64,000 nt of DNA from Nocardioides sp. Soil805 (GTDB taxonomy: Bacteria > Actinomycetota > Actinomycetes > Propionibacteriales > Nocardioidaceae), in assembly GCF_001429625.1 (NCBI RefSeq), contig NZ_LMSU01000002.1, positions 186,001 to 250,000 of the forward strand. Reading direction: 5' to 3'. The notes under the pieces were generated by a model that was not told the DNA's origin, did no database searches, and saw nothing but the letters and a program-made list of their open reading frames with translations. Below are positions 1 to 9,662 of the stretch, piece by piece. Position numbers and translations under genes: made by a program. Each line of letters starts with the position of its first letter. Position 1 is the first letter of the stretch.

Positions 1-346
1 CCCGACGGTCAAGACGGCGCTCAAGGCCGCCGAGGCCGCCGCGTCCGAGGGCAAGAACCTCGAGGTCATCGACCTGCGCACCCTCTCGCCGCTCGACATG
101 GCGCCGGTCTTCGAGTCCGTACGCCGCACCGGTCGCGCCGTCGTCGTCCACGAGGCGCACGTCAACCTCGGCCTGGGCGCCGAGCTGTCGGCCCGGATCA
201 CCGAGGAGTGCTTCTACTCCCTCGAGGCCCCGGTGCTGCGCGTCGGCGGCTTCGACACCCCCTACCCGCCGTCGCGGATCGAGGAGGAGTGGCTCCCCGA
301 CCTCGACCGGGTCCTCGACGCCGTCGACCGGAGCATGGAGTTCTGA
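1..346 (+). CDS. 2-oxoacid dehydrogenase E1 component, beta subunit (3' end only)
   Basis: The gene is cut by the window edge; the frame is open from base 2 and ends with TGA at 344-346. The visible 114 residues are the transketolase C-terminal domain of an E1 beta subunit: VIDLRTLSPLD followed by a strand-rich segment with VVVHEAH, and the end PYPPSRIEEEWLP. In the family this subunit helps bind thiamine diphosphate and decarboxylates a 2-oxoacid, passing the acyl group to lipoyl-E2. The next gene begins inside the stop codon (TGATG), so E1 beta and E2 are translationally coupled. The composition fits the branched-chain/pyruvate E1 beta type, but substrate cannot be decided from this fragment. 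Confidence 0.9.
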   Translation, partial: PTVKTALKAAEAAASEGKNLEVIDLRTLSPLDMAPVFESVRRTGRAVVVHEAHVNLGLGAELSARITEECFYSLEAPVLRVGGFDTPYPPSRIEEEWLPDLDRVLDAVDRSMEF

Positions 347-1887
347 TGAGCGAGTTCAAGCTGCCCGACGTGGGCGAGGGCCTCACCGAGGCCGAGATCG
401 TGTCGTGGAAGGTCAAGGCCGGCGACTCGGTCGAGATCAACGACATCATCGTGGAGATCGAGACCGCCAAGTCGATCGTCGAGCTGCCGTCGCCGTATGC
501 CGGCACGGTGCTCGCGCTGATGGTCGACGAGGGCCAGATGGTCGACGTCGGTACGCCGATCATCTCCATCGGCTCGGCCTCCGACGCGGCTCCGGCCGCG
601 CCGGTGACGCCCGCCTCCACCGCTGCCCAGACGGAGTCGGACCCCTACCTCGGGATGGCCCAGAAGGCCGCCGCGGTGGACCTCTCCGACATGGACCTCT
701 CCAACCCGGCCGCGTCCGGCGGTGGCGAGGGCGAGTCGCTGGTCGGCCGCAACAAGGCCGAGCGCGGCCCCCAGCGCCGGGCCCGCAAGGGATCGGCCAC
801 GCCGTCCACCGCGGCCGGTGCCCAGACCCAGATGCAGCTCCAGGGCGCCTTCGCCCCGGGCGGTGCGCAGACCGACGAGGTCGCCGCGGTCGACGAGCCG
901 GCCGTGCCCGCCACGTCGGCGGCACCGGCCCGGCCGTCCGACCCGGCACCCGCGCTGGTCCCGCCCTCCGTGCAGACGCCGCGGGGCGACGTCCGTGCGC
1001 TGGCCAAGCCGCCGGTGCGCAAGCTGGCCAAGGACCTCGGCGTCGACCTGACGCTGCTCACCGGTGCCGGCCCGGGCGGCGTGATCACCCGCGCCGACGT
1101 CGAGGCCGCGGCCTCCGGCAGCGGGACCGACAACGGCTGGGCGCCCGCGGCGGAGCCGGCGACCACGCGGCGTACCGGCGAGGGGCCGCGGGAGACCCGC
1201 GAGCCGATCAAGGGCGTGCGCAAGATGATGGCCCAGGCGATGAGCCAGTCGGCCTTCACCAGCCCGCACGTCACCGAGTGGATCACCGTCGACGTCACCG
1301 CCACCATGCAGCTCGTCGAGCGGCTCAAGGCGCGGCGCGAGCTGCGCGAGGTCCGCGTGAGCCCGCTGCTGGTGCTCTCCCGCGCGGTGCTGCTGGCGAT
1401 CAAGCGGACCCCGGAGATCAACTCCTACTGGGACGACGCCGCGCAGGAGGTCGTGCACAAGCACTACGTCAACCTCGGCATCGCCGCGGCCACCCCGCGC
1501 GGGCTGGTCGTGCCCAACGTCAAGGACGCCGACTCGATGTCGATGGTCGAGCTGGCCGGTGCGCTCGGCGAGCTCACCGCCACGGCGCGCGACGGCAAGA
1601 CGCAGCCCGCCGAGATGGCGGGCGGGACGTTCACGATCACCAACGTGGGCGTCTTCGGCGTCGACGCCGGTACCCCGATCATCAACCCGGGCGAGTCCGC
1701 GATCCTGTGCTTCGGCGCGATCAACAAGCGGCCGTGGGTCTCCGAGGAGGGCGAGATCGTGGTGCGCGACGTGACCACGCTGGCGCTGTCCTTCGACCAC
1801 CGCCACATCGACGGGGAGAAGGGCTCGCGGTTCCTCGCCGACGTCGCCGGGATCCTCGCCGACCCGGGGAGCGCGCTGCTCTTCTGA
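346..1887 (+). CDS. Dihydrolipoamide acyltransferase (E2), branched-chain type
   Basis: 513 residues. An N-terminal lipoyl domain (about 1-75) carries the lysine to be lipoylated in VEIETAKSIVELP; a long Ala/Pro-rich linker follows; a peripheral subunit-binding domain lies near 220-260 (VRKLAKDLGVDL, GPGGVITRADV); the acyltransferase domain fills the C-terminal half and ends with the active-site signature SFDHRHIDGEKG. E2 accepts the acyl group from E1 and transfers it to CoA in the cytoplasm. The start codon overlaps the E1 beta stop by one base. ETAKS instead of ETDKA in the lipoyl turn is commonly seen in branched-chain E2 proteins of actinobacteria, so BkdC-type is favoured over pyruvate E2. 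No E3 gene is nearby. Confidence 0.92.
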   Translation: MSEFKLPDVGEGLTEAEIVSWKVKAGDSVEINDIIVEIETAKSIVELPSPYAGTVLALMVDEGQMVDVGTPIISIGSASDAAPAAPVTPASTAAQTESDPYLGMAQKAAAVDLSDMDLSNPAASGGGEGESLVGRNKAERGPQRRARKGSATPSTAAGAQTQMQLQGAFAPGGAQTDEVAAVDEPAVPATSAAPARPSDPAPALVPPSVQTPRGDVRALAKPPVRKLAKDLGVDLTLLTGAGPGGVITRADVEAAASGSGTDNGWAPAAEPATTRRTGEGPRETREPIKGVRKMMAQAMSQSAFTSPHVTEWITVDVTATMQLVERLKARRELREVRVSPLLVLSRAVLLAIKRTPEINSYWDDAAQEVVHKHYVNLGIAAATPRGLVVPNVKDADSMSMVELAGALGELTATARDGKTQPAEMAGGTFTITNVGVFGVDAGTPIINPGESAILCFGAINKRPWVSEEGEIVVRDVTTLALSFDHRHIDGEKGSRFLADVAGILADPGSALLF

Positions 1888-1894
1888 CGAGAGC

Positions 1895-2130
1895 GCACTT
1901 CCTGACAGCACCAGAGTGCCGAGAGGGCACTTCCTGACAGCACCAGAGCACCGACCGGGCACTTCCTGACAGCACCAGAGCGCCGACCGGGCACTTCCAT
2001 GCATGTACGCCGCGTGGAAGCGCCCGGTCGTCGTGTTCCAGGTGTCACGAAGTGCCCGGTCGGCGTGTCCTTGCGGTCGGGAAGTGCCCGGTCGGTGGGT
2101 TCCAGGTGTCAGGAAGTGCCCGGTCGGCGT
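1895..2130. repeat. Nested array: four 32-bp direct repeats followed by four inverted 32-bp repeats
   Basis: The core GCACTTCC recurs at 1895, 1927, 1959 and 1991, exactly 32 bp apart, with the intervening bases (TGACAGCACCAGAG and CCGACCGG) largely conserved. The inverse core GAAGTGCCCGGTCGG (first copy GAAGCGCCCGGTCG) recurs with AAGTGC/AAGCGC at 2018, 2050, 2082 and 2114, again 32 bp apart. The whole block can therefore fold into a giant hairpin or into several alternative ones. It fills the gap between the E2 gene and the convergent epimerase-like gene, and the last copy encodes the C-terminus and stop codon of that gene. Confidence 0.9.
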
Positions 2131-3080
2131 GAGCGGGAGGACCAGGCGGCGAGCACCTCGGCCTCGCGCTCCGCGGAGATCCCGTGCACGACGGCACCCA
2201 GGCTGTCGCGGGCGGTGTCCCCGACCGGCCGCAGGCGCAGCCCGGCCGAGACCGCGGGGCCCGGGTCGTGCGACATCATGCCGTCGTACTCCGGCCGCGG
2301 CAGCCACAGCGGCACCGACCCGTCGCCCGCCCAGGGCTCCACCCCCTGGCGCTCCAGGAACTCCGACGGCACCCACGTCAGCAGCGGCGACAGGGACCCG
2401 ACGCCGGCCGCGACCTCGCCGAGCAGGTCCCCGATCGCCGTCGGGGTGCCGACGGCGTCGTAGTCCCCGGTCGTCCGGGCCTCGCAGGCGTCGAGCAGCC
2501 ACTCCGCCAGGTCGCGTACGTCGATCACCTGCACGACGTCGTCGGGGGTTCCGGGCGCGAGCACCTCGCCGCCGCGGGACAGCCGGGTCGGCCAGTAGGC
2601 GAAGCGGCCGCTCTCGTCACCCGGGCCGGCGATGAGCCCCGGCCGCACCACCATCGAGGACGCGGTGCCCGAGCGGACCAGGGACTCGCAGGCCACCTTC
2701 ATCGTGCCGTACGCCTCCGGGTCGGTGGCCAGGTCGACGTCGTCGGTGACCGGCTCGACCAGGGGCTCCATGGCCGGCGACGAGTTGTCGGCGTACACGT
2801 TGATGGTCGAGACGAAGACCCAGTGCGCGTCGGGGACCGCCTCGACGGCGCGGCGCACGTGCGAGGGCAGCCGGGCGACGTCGACGACGGCGTCCCAGTC
2901 GCCGTCGGTCAGCGCGGCGGGCGCCTCCTCGGTCCGGTCCCACTGCACGTGCGTGGTCCCGGGGGGCACCGGACCCGACGTGCCCCGGCAGGCGCACGTC
3001 ACGTCCAAGCCACGGGCCACCGCGCGGGCCGCGACCTCGCGGGAGAGGAACCGGGTACCGCCGAGCACGAGGAGTCGCAT
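2109..3080 (-). CDS. NAD-dependent epimerase/reductase-like protein (extended SDR)
   Basis: 323 residues from the ATG at 3080. The N-terminus MRLLVLGGTRFLSREVAARA is a Rossmann beta-alpha-beta with the GGTxFL variant found in extended short-chain dehydrogenases of the nucleoside-diphosphate-sugar epimerase group. A YGTMKVACE segment near residue 150 supplies the YxxxK catalytic pair, and VVRPGLIAGPGD is the usual substrate-side loop. Such proteins act on nucleotide sugars or related alcohols in the cytoplasm; the substrate here is unknown. The final residues RRPGTS and the TGA are read from the 32-bp repeat array, so the C-terminus may have been extended by repeat insertion. Confidence 0.8.
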   Translation of the reverse strand: MRLLVLGGTRFLSREVAARAVARGLDVTCACRGTSGPVPPGTTHVQWDRTEEAPAALTDGDWDAVVDVARLPSHVRRAVEAVPDAHWVFVSTINVYADNSSPAMEPLVEPVTDDVDLATDPEAYGTMKVACESLVRSGTASSMVVRPGLIAGPGDESGRFAYWPTRLSRGGEVLAPGTPDDVVQVIDVRDLAEWLLDACEARTTGDYDAVGTPTAIGDLLGEVAAGVGSLSPLLTWVPSEFLERQGVEPWAGDGSVPLWLPRPEYDGMMSHDPGPAVSAGLRLRPVGDTARDSLGAVVHGISAEREAEVLAAWSSRSRRPGTS

Positions 3081-3161
3081 GCCCCCACCCCATCGGCCGG
3101 GCGCGCATCCGGCAAGGGCCGTTCGCGGGCAGCGGAAACGCAGCGGAAACCCGGGGGGCCC

Positions 3162-3227
3162 GGGGTAGTCCGTGTCGATCGGACCCCGGATCGGCCGATC
3201 CAGGGGTCCCTTCGTCACGGACTACCC
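3162..3227. repeat. REP-like palindrome, GTAGTCC family, copy 1
   Basis: Arms at 3162-3186 (GGGGTAGTCCGTG...GGACCCC) and 3203-3227 (GGGGTCCC...CACGGACTACCC) are inverted repeats around a 16-nt centre. The element lies upstream of the epimerase-like gene and directly downstream of the M1 peptidase gene, both on the minus strand. Its 3' arm TTCGTCACGGACTACCC is identical to that of two other copies at 11.6-11.8 kb. Confidence 0.85.
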
Positions 3228-3238
3228 AAACCTGGGCG

Positions 3239-4741
3239 TCAGCTGCCGATGAGTCCCTTCGGCGGCGTACGTGACCCCGTGATCCACGCGTCGAAGAAGG
3301 CCGACAGCTCCAGCCCGGTCTCGGCCTCCCAGTGGTCGAAGGCCTGCTGGCGGGTGACGGAGGAGTTGTCGTGGTCGGTGAGCCACGAGCGCGCGATCTC
3401 GAAGAACGCCTCGTCGCCGAGCTCGCGGCGCAGCTCGTCCCACATGACCGCGGGGGAGTAGTAGATGTTGGACCCGCCGAACTGGCGCGGGTCGTAGTCG
3501 CCGGGCGGGCCGTACTGGTCGCGCAGCTGCTGGTCCTGCGCGCGCCACTGCGAGATCTGCGCCTCGACGTCGTAGCCGCCGCGGTCGGCCTCGTAGAGCG
3601 CCTGCATCAGCATCGTCATGCCCTCGTTGAGCCACACGTCGCTCCAGTCGGCGGGCGAGACCTGGTCGCCGTACCACTGGTGCACGAGCTCGTGCAGGAC
3701 CACCGGCGCCGAGCGCACGTACTCGTTGTTGCCGAGGGTCACCATCGTCTGGGTCTCCATGGCGCTCTGCGAGTCGGTGAGCACCAGGCCCAGCGTGCTG
3801 AAGGGGTACGGCCCGAGGCGCTGCTCGATCCAGTCGACCGCCTTGGCCGCGACCTTGAGGTCGTCGTAGGCCATCGGCAGCCCGCGCGGGATCCAGTAGT
3901 CGATGCCCACGCCGCTGGTCGAGGAGTTGGAGCGGTGCGCGTAGTCGCCGATCGCGAGGGTCACGAGGTACGACGACGCGGGCTCGTCGAGCTGCCAGCG
4001 CGTGGTGGTGAGGTCCTCACCCTCCTGGGAAGAGTTCTCCGTCGACACCAGCCGTCCGTTGGCCACCCCGGTCCAGGGCGAGGGCACGGTCACCGTGATG
4101 TCGTAGAGCGCCTTGTCGGAGGGCTGGTCGTTGACGGGGTACCACGAGTAGGCGCCGTACGGCTCCTGCATCGTCCACACCTCGCCGCGCTCGGTGACGG
4201 TGAAGCCGACCTCGGAGAAGTCGCTGCGCGTGGTCGGCGCCGGCTCGGGACGCGGGCTGCCGGAGTACTCCACGACCAGCTCGTGCCGATCACCCTCGGT
4301 GATCGGGGAGCGGACCACGAGGTCCTTGCTCCGATGGGCGTACGACGCGTCCTCGCCGTCGAGCGTCACGCTCTCGACGTCCAGCGCGTCGGCCAGGTCG
4401 AGGCGGAACGCCCGGGTGTCGCGGGCCGCGCGGAAGGTGAGGGTGGCGGTGCCAGTCAGCGTCCGGGAGGTGGGAGCCCAGTCCAGGTCGAGGTCGTAGA
4501 GCAGCGCGTCGACGTCGGGGTGGCCCACCGACGGGTAGAGCGAGTCCTCCCGCGGCGTGCTCTCGGCGAGCGCGAGGTCGGGCTCCACCGCCTCGACGGC
4601 CGGGGCCCCGGACGCAGGGGGCGCGCTGGAGGAGGAGGCAGGGGCCTCGGACGAGGACTGCGACGAGGTGCACGCCGCGAGGGGGGCGACGGCGAGCAGG
4701 CCGGCGACGGCGAGCCCCGCCGTACCGCGCAGGCGCCTCAC
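3239..4741 (-). CDS. Lipoprotein M1-family zinc aminopeptidase
   Basis: 500 residues from a GTG at 4741 that overlaps the sigma-factor stop codon (GTGA). The first 23 residues form a lipoprotein signal peptide ending in the lipobox VAPLAAC, so the enzyme should be anchored on the outer face of the membrane; a Ser/Ala-rich tether follows. The catalytic core shows HELVHQWYGDQ (HExxH) with the third zinc ligand 18 residues later in WLNEG, the M1 signature, and the substrate-binding exopeptidase region before it (QSAMETQTM in place of the usual GAMEN). Length is short for M1 enzymes, which often have an extra C-terminal domain; this fits the short actinobacterial group. Translational coupling to the sigma factor suggests co-expression. 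Confidence 0.9.
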   Translation of the reverse strand: MRRLRGTAGLAVAGLLAVAPLAACTSSQSSSEAPASSSSAPPASGAPAVEAVEPDLALAESTPREDSLYPSVGHPDVDALLYDLDLDWAPTSRTLTGTATLTFRAARDTRAFRLDLADALDVESVTLDGEDASYAHRSKDLVVRSPITEGDRHELVVEYSGSPRPEPAPTTRSDFSEVGFTVTERGEVWTMQEPYGAYSWYPVNDQPSDKALYDITVTVPSPWTGVANGRLVSTENSSQEGEDLTTTRWQLDEPASSYLVTLAIGDYAHRSNSSTSGVGIDYWIPRGLPMAYDDLKVAAKAVDWIEQRLGPYPFSTLGLVLTDSQSAMETQTMVTLGNNEYVRSAPVVLHELVHQWYGDQVSPADWSDVWLNEGMTMLMQALYEADRGGYDVEAQISQWRAQDQQLRDQYGPPGDYDPRQFGGSNIYYSPAVMWDELRRELGDEAFFEIARSWLTDHDNSSVTRQQAFDHWEAETGLELSAFFDAWITGSRTPPKGLIGS

Positions 4742-5289
4742 GCCTCGCCCCGCAGCAGCGGCCGGGCCAGCTTGCGGCCGTGGTGGATCTGCGCCTTGAC
4801 CGTGCCGAGCGGCGCGCCGACCAGGCTGGCGATCTCGTCGTAGGGCAGCCCGTAGACGTCGCGCAGCATGAGCGGCTCGACGTACTGCGGGTGGTCGCGC
4901 TCGATGGTCTCCATCGCCTCGAGCAGGTCGAGGCGGGTGCCGGCGATGACCGAGGTGGTGCGCGGGTCGGGGCGCTCGTGGTGGTGGACGCCCTCGAAGT
5001 CGGTGGGCACGGCCTGGTTCTTCATCCGCCGGTAGGTCGAGCGGGCGCTGTTGAGCGCGACGACGTGCATCCAGGTGGTGAAGCGCCCGTTGCCGTGCCA
5101 CGAGCCGATCTTGGTGGCGACGTTGAGCAGCGCCTCCTGGCAGGCGTCCTCGGCGTCGCCGGAGTAGGGCAGCACCCCGCGGCACACGTTGAGCGCGCGC
5201 GGGCGGACCTCGGCCAGGAGTGACTCGAGAGCGTCGCGGTCCCCGTCGCGCGCCCGACGCGCCAGGTCATCGATGTCGTCAGGCGTCAC
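4738..5289 (-). CDS. ECF-type RNA polymerase sigma factor
   Basis: 183 residues. Region 2 spans about 20-90 (DAEDACQEALLNVATKIGSW, FTTWMHVVALNSARSTYRR) and region 4 about 125-180 (DVYGLPYDEIASLVGAPLGTVKAQIHHGRK, a helix-turn-helix). It should direct RNA polymerase to a small regulon. The GTG start at 5289 has a TATGTT box 6 nt upstream on the minus strand, so the mRNA is probably leaderless. Its own operon partner is not an anti-sigma factor but a lipoprotein peptidase that starts inside its stop codon. A Ser/Thr kinase is transcribed divergently from a gap of only 20 bp. Confidence 0.92.
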   Translation of the reverse strand: MTPDDIDDLARRARDGDRDALESLLAEVRPRALNVCRGVLPYSGDAEDACQEALLNVATKIGSWHGNGRFTTWMHVVALNSARSTYRRMKNQAVPTDFEGVHHHERPDPRTTSVIAGTRLDLLEAMETIERDHPQYVEPLMLRDVYGLPYDEIASLVGAPLGTVKAQIHHGRKLARPLLRGEA

Positions 5290-5309
5290 ACCTGCAACAT
5301 AATGCAGGG
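5290..5309. promoter_or_regulatory. Bidirectional leaderless promoter between sigma factor and kinase
   Basis: The whole intergenic space is 20 bp. On the plus strand CATAAT (5298-5303) sits 6 nt before the kinase GTG; on the minus strand TATGTT (5301-5296) sits 6 nt before the sigma-factor GTG. The two -10 boxes overlap, so polymerases firing in the two directions would exclude each other. This is read from sequence; start sites are inferred. Confidence 0.6.
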
Positions 5310-6773
<1,464 letters not shown>

Positions 6774-6791
6774 CTCGTCAGGCCCAGCGCG

Positions 6792-7424
6792 TCAGGTCTG
6801 GCGCATCCCGGCGGCCACCCGGTTGATCAGCTGCTGGGCGCCGCGGGCGTCGACCTCGCGCCCGGTGACGGCGATCTCGACCTCGGCGAAGCCGGTGCCG
6901 CGCAGGTCCAGCCAGGTCAGGAACCCGTGCCGCAGGAAGCCCTCGGAGACGTAGGTGAACTCCAGGGTGTTGGCGGTCCGCTCCAGGACGGTCAGCCGCT
7001 CCTCCTCGTCGCGGAGCTCGTCGATCCGGTCGGTGAGCACCTCGTCGATGGTGTCGTTGAGCGACTGCACCTGCTCGATGCGCAGGAGGTAGGTGTTGTC
7101 CGGGTTGCCGGCCTGCTTCCACTTGACCTCGTCGGGCGCGCTGTAGATCTTCGCCCAGCCGCGGGGGACCGGGTGGACCAGGCGGAACCGGTTGCTGCCC
7201 ATCCGCCCCTCGCGCATCGGCAGGTCGGTCTGGAGTCCCGGGACCGACGGCTGGGCGTTGCCCGTCGGGATCGGGTCGACGGGGACGCTGGGGGACTGGG
7301 CGGTCACCGGCGTCGACGCGCCCTGGGTCGTGGGCTCCGGGTCGAGGGCGTACGCCGCGGCGTACCCGCCGACGAGCCCCACCACGAGCAGCCCCGCCGC
7401 TGCCGCTGACCCCCGCCACCCCAT
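6792..7424 (-). CDS. Membrane-anchored protein of unknown function
   Basis: 210 residues from the ATG at 7424, which has a TAGGGT box 7 nt upstream (leaderless). An N-terminal membrane helix (AAAAGLLVVGLVGGYAAAY) is followed by a Pro/Thr-rich linker and an extracytoplasmic domain of about 130 residues (FRLVHPVPRGWAKI, NTLEFTYVSEGF, WLDLRGTGFAEVEIAVTGR). The shape resembles the outside domains of actinobacterial kinases such as the convergent neighbour, including a short region on probe-like beta strands, so a functional link is possible. No catalytic motif was recognised. Confidence 0.7.
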   Translation of the reverse strand: MGWRGSAAAAGLLVVGLVGGYAAAYALDPEPTTQGASTPVTAQSPSVPVDPIPTGNAQPSVPGLQTDLPMREGRMGSNRFRLVHPVPRGWAKIYSAPDEVKWKQAGNPDNTYLLRIEQVQSLNDTIDEVLTDRIDELRDEEERLTVLERTANTLEFTYVSEGFLRHGFLTWLDLRGTGFAEVEIAVTGREVDARGAQQLINRVAAGMRQT

Positions 7425-7479
7425 GGGGGAGACCCTAAGCGGTGGGGCCGTCCGGGACCGGGCACCGCGCACGCCCGGC

Positions 7480-7540
7480 GTAGTCCCCGACGGTCGGACC
7501 CATTCCTGAGCGGATCGGGGGTCCGATCGTCACGGACTAC
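7480..7540. repeat. REP-like palindrome, GTAGTCC family, copy 2 (diverged)
   Basis: Arms at 7480-7501 (GTAGTCCCCGACGGTCGGACCC) and 7517-7540 (GGGGGTCCGATCGTCACGGACTAC) pair imperfectly. Unlike the other copies it lies between divergent genes, upstream of both, so it cannot be a simple terminator for either. Confidence 0.75.
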
Positions 7541-7555
7541 CCGAGGTCGCGCGGC

Positions 7556-7617
7556 GTAGTTTGGGACGGACCCGTGGGCGATCCGGCCTCGGGACCCACC
7601 AGATCTTCCCAAACTAC
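7556..7617. repeat. Second palindrome with arms GTAGTTTGGGA / TCCCAAACTAC
   Basis: Perfect 11-bp arms at 7556-7566 and 7607-7617 enclose a 40-nt centre that itself contains GGGACCC-like pairs. It follows immediately after the GTAGTCC element and shares the GTAGT ends, suggesting a related mobile palindrome. It lies about 70 bp upstream of paaN. Confidence 0.7.
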
Positions 7618-7686
7618 CCAGCAACGGGCTGTGACAGGCGGCCGTCGACATTGCGCACAGGCGTCACATCGCGAGACAGTGGGCCC

Positions 7687-9381
7687 ATGACCTCCAGCCC
7701 CACCGCAAGCGCCACCTCCAGCCACACCGTCGACCTCGACCGTCACCGCGAGCGCCTCGACGCGGCGGTCGCCGCGAGTGCCGCCCGCACCTACTACTCG
7801 GCGTTCGAGGAGTCCCCCTCGCCGCGCGTGTACGGCGAGTCCGCGGCCGCCGAGGGCAAGGCGGCGTTCGAGGCGCTGCTGGACCGGCCGTTCCCGCTGG
7901 AGACCCCGGGCAGCGACGGGACCGTGGCGACCGAGCGGTCGCCGTACGGGATCGACCTGGGCGTGACCTACCCCCGCGCCAGCGACGTCGACGCGCTGAT
8001 GGCCGCCGCCCAGGCAGGCATGAAGGACTGGCGCGACGCCGGCCCCGACGGCCGCACGGCCGTGTGCCTGGAGGTCCTCGACCGGCTGCACGGACGGATC
8101 TTCGAGCTGGCCAACGCGGTGCAGCACACCAGCGGGCAGGCCTTCGTGATGGCCTTCCAGGCCGGCGGCGCGCACGCGCTCGACCGCGCGCTCGAGGCGA
8201 TCGCCTACGCCCACACCGAGATGACGCGCACGCCCGCGACGGCGCTGTGGGAGAAGCCCGGCAAGTACCCGCTGCGGATGGAGAAGACCTTCACCGTCGT
8301 GCCGCGCGGCGTCGCGCTGGTGATCGGCTGCAACACCTTCCCGACGTGGAACTCCTGGCCCGGCCTCTTCGCCAGCCTGGTCACCGGCAACCCGGTCGTG
8401 GTCAAGCCGCACCCGGCCGCCGTGCTGCCGCTCGCGATCACCGTCCAGGCCTGCCAGGAGGTGCTGGCCGAGAACGGCTTCGACCGCAACCTGGTCACCC
8501 TGGCCGCCGAGGGCCCGGACGACCGGCTGGCCGCCACCCTGGCCACCCGCCCCGAGGTGCGGCTGGTCGACTTCACCGGAGGCAACGCCTTCGGCGACTG
8601 GCTCGAGGCCAACGCCCGCCAGGCGACCGTCTTCACCGAGAAGGCCGGCGTCAACACCGTCGTCATCGACTCCACGAGCGACCTGGGCGCGATGTGCCGC
8701 AACCTCGCCTTCTCGCTGGCCCTCTACTCCGGCCAGATGTGCACCGCGCCGCAGAACCTCTACGTCCCCGCCGGCGGCATCGCGACCCCCGACGGCACGG
8801 TCTCGCCGCCCGAGCTCGCGCAGGGCATCGAGCAGGCCCTCGGCGGGCTGCTCGGCGAGGACGCCAAGGCCGTGGAGCTGCTCGGCGGCATCGTCTCGCC
8901 GGCCGTGGTCGAACGTGTCGAGGCGGCTCGCTCGCGCGACCGCGTGCTGGTGGCGGGCCGCGACGTCGCGCACCCGTCCTACGCCGACGCGACCGTGCGG
9001 ACGCCCACCCTCGTCGGGCTGACCGCGGCCGACTCCGACGTCTACGAGTCGGAGTGCTTCGGCCCGGTCGCCTACCTCATCGAGACCTCCGGCACCGACG
9101 AGTCGATCGACCTGTTCCGCGACACCGTGCAGCGCCACGGCGCGATGACGGCGGCCGTCTACTCGACGTCCGACGAGGTGATCGAGCAGATGCGCGACGC
9201 CGCGCTCGACGCCGGGGTGGCGCTCAGCGAGAACCTCCTCGGCGGGGTGTTCGTCAACCAGTCCGCGGCCTTCAGCGACTTCCACGGCACCGGCGCCAAC
9301 CCGGCCGCCAACGCGTCGTACACCGACGGCGCGTACGTCGCCTCACGCTTCCGGGTCGTCCAGTCCCGACGCCATGTGTGA
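7687..9381 (+). CDS. paaN: PaaN-type aldehyde dehydrogenase of phenylacetate degradation
   Basis: 564 residues. The ATG at 7687 follows GACAGT by 6 nt, with TTGCGC 18 nt further upstream, so a leaderless transcript is likely. The protein has an aldehyde dehydrogenase fold with long insertions: VIGCNTFPTWNSW replaces the usual PWNFP motif, FTGGNAFGDWLE is the cofactor turn, EKAGVNTVVID carries the glutamate, and YSGQMCTAPQNLY the nucleophilic cysteine. This pattern is that of PaaN in actinobacteria, which oxidises the ring-opened semialdehyde of phenylacetyl-CoA degradation; unlike PaaZ it has no fused hydratase domain. No other paa gene is adjacent, so the pathway is split or the enzyme serves another route. 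Confidence 0.82.
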   Translation: MTSSPTASATSSHTVDLDRHRERLDAAVAASAARTYYSAFEESPSPRVYGESAAAEGKAAFEALLDRPFPLETPGSDGTVATERSPYGIDLGVTYPRASDVDALMAAAQAGMKDWRDAGPDGRTAVCLEVLDRLHGRIFELANAVQHTSGQAFVMAFQAGGAHALDRALEAIAYAHTEMTRTPATALWEKPGKYPLRMEKTFTVVPRGVALVIGCNTFPTWNSWPGLFASLVTGNPVVVKPHPAAVLPLAITVQACQEVLAENGFDRNLVTLAAEGPDDRLAATLATRPEVRLVDFTGGNAFGDWLEANARQATVFTEKAGVNTVVIDSTSDLGAMCRNLAFSLALYSGQMCTAPQNLYVPAGGIATPDGTVSPPELAQGIEQALGGLLGEDAKAVELLGGIVSPAVVERVEAARSRDRVLVAGRDVAHPSYADATVRTPTLVGLTAADSDVYESECFGPVAYLIETSGTDESIDLFRDTVQRHGAMTAAVYSTSDEVIEQMRDAALDAGVALSENLLGGVFVNQSAAFSDFHGTGANPAANASYTDGAYVASRFRVVQSRRHV

Positions 9382-9428
9382 CGGTCCATGACCTGGCTTA
9401 GCCCGACTTAGCCCGGTACGCTGGGTGG

Positions 9429-9662
9429 ATGGTCACCATGGTCAACGTCCACGAGGCGAAGTCGTCGCTCAGCAAGCTGCTCGAGCGGGTGGAGGCCGGG
9501 GAGACCATCGTGATCGCCCGCGCGGGCAGGCCGGTGGCCGAGCTGGTGCCCCATCGTCGGGTGGACCTCGTGTTCGGGCTGGCCAAGGGGGAGATCCGCT
9601 TCGACCCGGAGACCTTCGACGATCCTGACGACGACGTCATCGCCGCGTTCGAGGGCGACTGA
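9429..9662 (+). CDS. Antitoxin of the Phd/YefM family
   Basis: 77 residues. The ATG at 9429 follows TACGCT (9417-9422) by 6 nt, a leaderless promoter. The N-terminal half VNVHEAKSSLSKLLERVEAGE followed by IVIARAGRPVAELVP is the DNA-binding Phd/YefM fold; the acidic tail (DPETFDDPDDDVIAAFEGD) would wrap the toxin. Its stop codon overlaps the toxin start by one base (TGATG), the normal arrangement for a type II toxin-antitoxin operon. It probably represses its own promoter with the toxin as co-repressor. Confidence 0.9.
   Translation: MVTMVNVHEAKSSLSKLLERVEAGETIVIARAGRPVAELVPHRRVDLVFGLAKGEIRFDPETFDDPDDDVIAAFEGD

Noticed and set aside
1895..2130. CRISPR-like periodicity of 32 bp
   Set aside because: The bases between the repeats are themselves conserved, the unit is inverted halfway and there is no unique spacer set or cas gene, so this is not a CRISPR array.
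262..2502. Very long open frame on the minus strand across the E2 gene and repeat array
   Set aside because: It is antisense to a gene with clear domains and has the low-complexity Arg/Gly composition typical of shadow frames in GC-rich DNA.
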